A stretch of DNA of 64,000 nt from Sporosarcina sp. Marseille-Q4063 (lineage in GTDB: Bacteria > Bacillota > Bacilli > Bacillales_A > Planococcaceae). Below, piece after piece: positions 60,502 to 64,000 of this stretch (the first letter of the stretch is position 1; the number at the start of each line of letters is the position of its first letter). The stretch spans positions 2,232,001 through 2,296,000 of the forward strand of contig NZ_CP070502.1 in assembly GCF_018309085.1 (NCBI RefSeq), written 5' to 3'. Position numbers and translations under genes: made by a program. The notes under the pieces are model-generated. The model was not told where the DNA came from, ran no database searches, and was given only the letters and a program-made list of their open reading frames with translations.

Positions 60502-61422
60502 TCATTTCACGCCTGGTAAAATTGTAAGCGTAAGATTATCCGCATCAAGCCTAGCATCTACGCCGAGTGGAACTGCAAAATGCGGTTCACAGTGGCCGAT
60601 TTTAAATCCTTTGACAACCGGCTTGTTAAAATCGCTAAAATAATGATCGAAAACTTCATCTAATGTCAGTGACCATTGTTTTTTCGTTTCTGTTTTAGCA
60701 AAGTCGCCAAGGACAATGCCCGCAGCATCCGCTAATTTTCCACTCATCCGAAGCTGATTAAGCAAACTGTCAACGCGTGCAGGTTCTTCGCCGATGTCCT
60801 CCAACAGTAACAACTTCCTTTTCGTGTCAATTTCAAACTTCGTCCCGATTCCACGTGCAAGCAATGACAAATTGCCGCCGACCAGTTGGCCTTCTACAGC
60901 ACCGGAAGTTATCGCGGTCAATTCAGAGATTGCATTCGTATAATGAAGCTCCATTGGCTCAAATAATTGCTGAAACATTTTCCCCGACATTTCCTGAAAA
61001 GTATCGGTGCCTATATTTGGTCCAAGCATCGGTCCATGGAAAGTGACAAGGTTCGAATAAAGCCCCATTGCCGTATGAAGAAATGTGATGTCACTGAATC
61101 CCCAAAAAACTTTCGGGTTTTCTTTCATTAATTGCAAATCAATTTGATCGGTAAAACGAGCAGCCCCGTATCCGCCGCTTGAACAGATTATTCCTTTAAT
61201 AGTAGGGTCTTTAAACATGTCATGTAAATCTTCCAATCGCTCCGCATCGGTTCCCGCAAGATAGCCATTAATTTTTCGTGCATGTTTGCCAAATTTCCAC
61301 TTCAATCCTAACCCCTCAAGGAATTTCAACGAACGCTCCAGATTTTCTGGATTTGGCGGACTTGACGGTGAAACAATACCAATTGTATCGCCCTTCTGTA
61401 ATCGCGCTGGACGTATTCTCAT
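60502..61422 (-). CDS. LD-carboxypeptidase (peptidase family S66, LdcA/MccF-like)
   Basis: A 306-residue serine peptidase. The nucleophile region is KVFWGFSDITFLHTAM near residue 104 (serine in GFSD). GNLSLLARGIGT near 180, LLLEDIGEEPARVDSLLNQL near 205 and KPVVKGFKIGHCEPHFAVPLG near 270 supply the Glu and His. LdcA enzymes cut the L-Lys/Dap-D-Ala bond in recycled murein tetrapeptides, while MccF members hydrolyse microcin C. Context does not decide. Confidence 0.9.
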   Translation of the reverse strand: MRIRPARLQKGDTIGIVSPSSPPNPENLERSLKFLEGLGLKWKFGKHARKINGYLAGTDAERLEDLHDMFKDPTIKGIICSSGGYGAARFTDQIDLQLMKENPKVFWGFSDITFLHTAMGLYSNLVTFHGPMLGPNIGTDTFQEMSGKMFQQLFEPMELHYTNAISELTAITSGAVEGQLVGGNLSLLARGIGTKFEIDTKRKLLLLEDIGEEPARVDSLLNQLRMSGKLADAAGIVLGDFAKTETKKQWSLTLDEVFDHYFSDFNKPVVKGFKIGHCEPHFAVPLGVDARLDADNLTLTILPGVK

Positions 61423-61490
61423 AAAAAATCTCTTCCCCTCTACCTAGTATGGTTAAGCTTATCTATCATAACCTTTCTCAAAAGAAAAAA

Positions 61491-61550
61491 CCGCTACCCA
61501 GTTGCTGAACTGACCCCAAAAAGTGGGTCAGTTCATTTCCTGGATAGCGG
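61491..61550 (-). terminator. long terminator hairpin after the peptide-binding protein gene
   Basis: On the minus strand CCGCTATCCAG...TGAACTGACCC pairs with GGGTCAGTTCA...CTGGGTAGCGG (one internal loop) and is followed by TTTTTT. Confidence 0.88.
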
Positions 61551-61567
61551 TCATAATTCGTTGTTAA

Positions 61568-63415
61568 TTAATCAACAACTGGATCTTCTGATGTTACGCC
61601 CCAAACCCATGGATCGAAATTATCCGAAGATTGGTCGATTGAGTAGTTCGCAACACGTTTGTTAACTAAAGTTGTAGCGTAACGGTATACAGTTGGTGCA
61701 ACCGGAACTTCTTCAACCATTAGTTCTTGCCACTCATTATAGATTCCTTTACGGTATTCAGGATCAAATGCTTTCTCTGATGTACCCTCTTTAAGAAGTC
61801 TATCGTTTTCTTCACTTGTGTAACGTGAGTAGTTAAATGAAGCTGTTCTACCGTATAGACCTGATGGATCTGGGTCAGAACCAGTTCCCCAAGCGCCTTG
61901 GTAAATATCAACTTTCGGATCATCTGCTTCTACCATATCGTAGAAGGAGTTAAATTCATGTAAACGGCCATCTGTAAGTTGAACTTTAATACCTACAGCT
62001 TCCCAGTTTTGCATGTAATGTGTTGCAATCGGTTCTGCAACTTCTCCACCTTCCATGGAAGCGAAGTTAAGAACGAATGGTTCTCCGTCAGCGTCTTCAC
62101 GGATTCCGTCGCCATCAACATCTTTAAATCCTGCTTCGTCAAGCAACTCATTTGCTTTGTCAGGATCGTAAGGACGTCCTGGGTTCTCTGCATCATGGAA
62201 GCTGTCGAATACTGGGATAATTAATGTTGTTGCTGGGAAACGAAGACCATGGTACATTTTCTCACCAATTACTTCGTTATTCATTGCGTGCCACATTGCT
62301 TGACGTACGCGCTTGTCAGCAAGTTTAGATTCTGGATCTGTAATGTTTTCTTTCGCTTTTTCATCCCATTTACCGAGTTTGAACCCGATATACGTGTATG
62401 CAAGGTCAACTTTTGCAAGTAATTCAGTGTTTGTAAGTTCTTTAGCATTCAAATATTGGTCCGCTGGAACAGTTGCGATATCAATTTTTCCTGCTTCAAG
62501 TTCTTTAAGAACAGATGCACTAGTTACAACTTTTAATACGATAGACTCAAGAGCTGGTTTGCCTCTCCAGTAATCTTCGTTTCTTACATACTGTACAGAC
62601 TCGCCTGGAACTACCTTTTCAACTTTATAAGGTCCGAATCCAATTGGAGTTGTACGGATTTTTTCAGATTCAACAATATCTTCATGTGTTACTTCGCCCT
62701 TAGTAACATCTCCAAGGTAGTGACGTGGAACCGGACTAGTCCAGATACCTGAAAGTAGTGATGGTGATGCTTCTAGGTAGTTAATCGTAATTGTTTTCTC
62801 ATCATCAGAAATCTCGATACCTGAAATTGTGTCAGCTTCGCCTTTATGGTATGCTTCCATACCTTCAACGTTATAAATTGTATACGTGTAACGATCACCA
62901 GTGTAATCTGGGTGACCTAGAAGTTCGTAAGCGTATAGAAGGTCAGACGCTTTAACCGGCTCCCCATCGTGCCAATTTACATTATCGCCAATTGTAATTG
63001 CAATCGTTTTGTTTTCATTTGATACTTCGAACTGTGCAGCACCCTCGTTTGTGATGAGGTAATCGCCATCAGTTGCTAGAAGTGCTTCGTCAAAGAACTG
63101 CATTACATCAGCATCAGGCTTACCTGAGTAGAATACTGGGTTAAGCGTTCCTTCGAATGGCGTATCCGAAACTAGTGCATAGTTAAGGCTACCATTTTCG
63201 ATTGTTGCTTCAGAGTTAGAAACGTCCAATGGAAAAGTAAGTTCTTCTTCCTCTTCCGCTGGGTCATCCCCTTCTGTTTCTTCTGTTTTATCGTCTTTCT
63301 TTTCCGTGTCTTTCGTGCCCGCATCCTCTTTATCATCTTTACCTGAACATGCAGCTAAAAACACGCTGAGTGCAAGCATAAGACTGATAAGAAGCATTAG
63401 TTGCCTTTTTCCCAA
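61568..63415 (-). CDS. oligopeptide ABC transporter substrate-binding protein (OppA/SBP family 5)
   Basis: A 615-residue exported lipoprotein. The signal peptide ends in the lipobox LSVFLAACSGKDD (cysteine 23), followed by an Asp/Glu/Lys-rich linker (residues 26-60). The SBP_bac_5 domain includes NVNWHDGEPVKASDLLYAYELL near residue 150, and LADKRVRQAMWHAMNNEVI near 375. It captures oligopeptides outside the membrane for the permease encoded upstream. The gene pair continues past the window's right edge. Confidence 0.9.
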   Translation of the reverse strand: MGKRQLMLLISLMLALSVFLAACSGKDDKEDAGTKDTEKKDDKTEETEGDDPAEEEEELTFPLDVSNSEATIENGSLNYALVSDTPFEGTLNPVFYSGKPDADVMQFFDEALLATDGDYLITNEGAAQFEVSNENKTIAITIGDNVNWHDGEPVKASDLLYAYELLGHPDYTGDRYTYTIYNVEGMEAYHKGEADTISGIEISDDEKTITINYLEASPSLLSGIWTSPVPRHYLGDVTKGEVTHEDIVESEKIRTTPIGFGPYKVEKVVPGESVQYVRNEDYWRGKPALESIVLKVVTSASVLKELEAGKIDIATVPADQYLNAKELTNTELLAKVDLAYTYIGFKLGKWDEKAKENITDPESKLADKRVRQAMWHAMNNEVIGEKMYHGLRFPATTLIIPVFDSFHDAENPGRPYDPDKANELLDEAGFKDVDGDGIREDADGEPFVLNFASMEGGEVAEPIATHYMQNWEAVGIKVQLTDGRLHEFNSFYDMVEADDPKVDIYQGAWGTGSDPDPSGLYGRTASFNYSRYTSEENDRLLKEGTSEKAFDPEYRKGIYNEWQELMVEEVPVAPTVYRYATTLVNKRVANYSIDQSSDNFDPWVWGVTSEDPVVD

Positions 63416-63448
63416 TTGTATTACCTCCCCTATTTGATTGGTTAACGA

Positions 63449-64000
63449 TTAAGTCAACCTTTGTCTTGCATCGGACGCGCGTTTTATCGCTTGACCGATA
63501 TAATTTATACACAACATCACTACCAAAATCAGCAATGACGCAGGTAACCATACCCACCACTTATTTTCCATTACATCTGGGTGTTTTGCATACGTGATCA
63601 ATGTTCCGAGTGACGGCGTGCTTTCTGGTAAACCAAACCCAAGGAACGTCAGACCCGTTTCAATCCCGATGTTACCGGCCAAAGTAAGTGTCATATTAAC
63701 TATGACGAGAGAGCTCAAGTTTGGAAAAACTTCAAATATCATGATTTTCCAGTTTGGAGTCCCTAACGTCTTTGAAGCATTGACATAGTCAAGCTCCCTT
63801 TCAGCAAGCGCTCTTGATCGAATGAGCCTTGCTTTCCCAAACCAAAGTAAAATACTCATAATCCCGATAAAGGACCAAACGTTGAATGTCGGAACGATTA
63901 CGACAAAAACGATAATAAGCATTAGCGTTGGCAGGACCATCAAAAAGTCGAGAGCACGCATAATTACAAAGTCTACCTTACCGCCAAAATAACCGGAGAT
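63449..64000 (-). CDS. oligopeptide ABC transporter permease, OppC/DppC type, partial
   Basis: The frame is open to the window's right edge, where the minus strand reads ISGYFGGKVDFVIMRALDFLM, an OppC-type segment. The start of the gene lies outside. The EAA-type loop is NASKTLGTPNWKIMIFEVFPNL, and ETGLTFLGFGLPESTPSLGTLI follows, typical of OppC/DppC. It ends 33 bases before the binding-protein gene. Confidence 0.9.
   Translation of the reverse strand: MSGYFGGKVDFVIMRALDFLMVLPTLMLIIVFVVIVPTFNVWSFIGIMSILLWFGKARLIRSRALAERELDYVNASKTLGTPNWKIMIFEVFPNLSSLVIVNMTLTLAGNIGIETGLTFLGFGLPESTPSLGTLITYAKHPDVMENKWWVWLPASLLILVVMLCINYIGQAIKRASDARQRLT

Overview
The window looks like the chromosome of a Planococcaceae-type Firmicute, most probably Sporosarcina or a close relative. 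This rests on gene content: a complete urease operon, a Bacillus-type des/desK/desR cold-sensing locus, the bacillithiol protein BrxC, a lutABC lactate operon, a guanidine-I riboswitch controlling ykkCD, strong GGAGG-type ribosome sites and many U-tailed hairpin terminators. No rRNA, tRNA, CRISPR array, phage or intact insertion sequence was seen. The species was not established.

Layout. 1-4.9 kb: a partial amidase, a 2-oxo-4-pentenoate hydratase-like gene, a methyltransferase, and the guanidine exporter pair ykkCD (minus strand) behind its riboswitch. 4.9-6.1 kb: a glyoxylate-using class V aminotransferase. 6.1-13.5 kb: a 14-gene gas vesicle cluster in the gene order known from Priestia (Bacillus) megaterium (gvpA-P-Q-B-R-N-F-G-L-S-K-J-T-U). 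13.7-21.8 kb: one long catabolic operon, lactate permease - LutR-type regulator - lutABC - glcD - glcF. 22-27.8 kb: a DDAH-like amidinohydrolase, a YqcI/YcgG protein, a Doc toxin with an AbrB-type antitoxin, GrpB, D-serine ammonia-lyase and a D,D-carboxypeptidase. 28-37 kb: a PhoD-like phosphatase, the kynUBA tryptophan degradation operon and des-desKR. 37-46 kb: membrane and lipid genes, an alkyltransferase-like protein, MscL, TldD/TldE and a NERD protein. 46-51 kb: a YtrA-regulated ABC transporter operon. 51-55 kb: a TSUP exporter and mixed small genes. 55-60 kb: ureABCEFGD. 60-64 kb: an LD-carboxypeptidase and an oligopeptide ABC transporter that runs off the right edge.

Two things stand out. 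First, six intergenic arrays share one architecture: six short cores spaced 20-21 bp apart with unlike spacers. They fall into three families with unrelated cores (TTTGCTTGCACT, AAACGACTA, ATATCCGAC), two arrays per family. Families A and C end in a similar GGAC tail. 21 bp is two DNA helix turns and the spacers are not copied, so the pattern suggests selected arrays of protein-binding sites rather than slippage repeats. The two family C arrays flank the NERD gene. I know of no description of this element. Second, the gas vesicle cluster sits between a duplicated 3' end of glcF on one side and a decayed guanidine riboswitch fused to a ykkD-like terminator on the other. This suggests that the cluster arrived by recombination that duplicated the glcF-aminotransferase-ykkCD neighbourhood, followed by erosion of one copy.

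Functionally the region handles small nitrogen and carbon compounds (lactate, glycolate, glyoxylate, D-serine, tryptophan, urea, guanidine) and adapts the envelope to the environment (Des, MscL, PlsY, gas vesicles).
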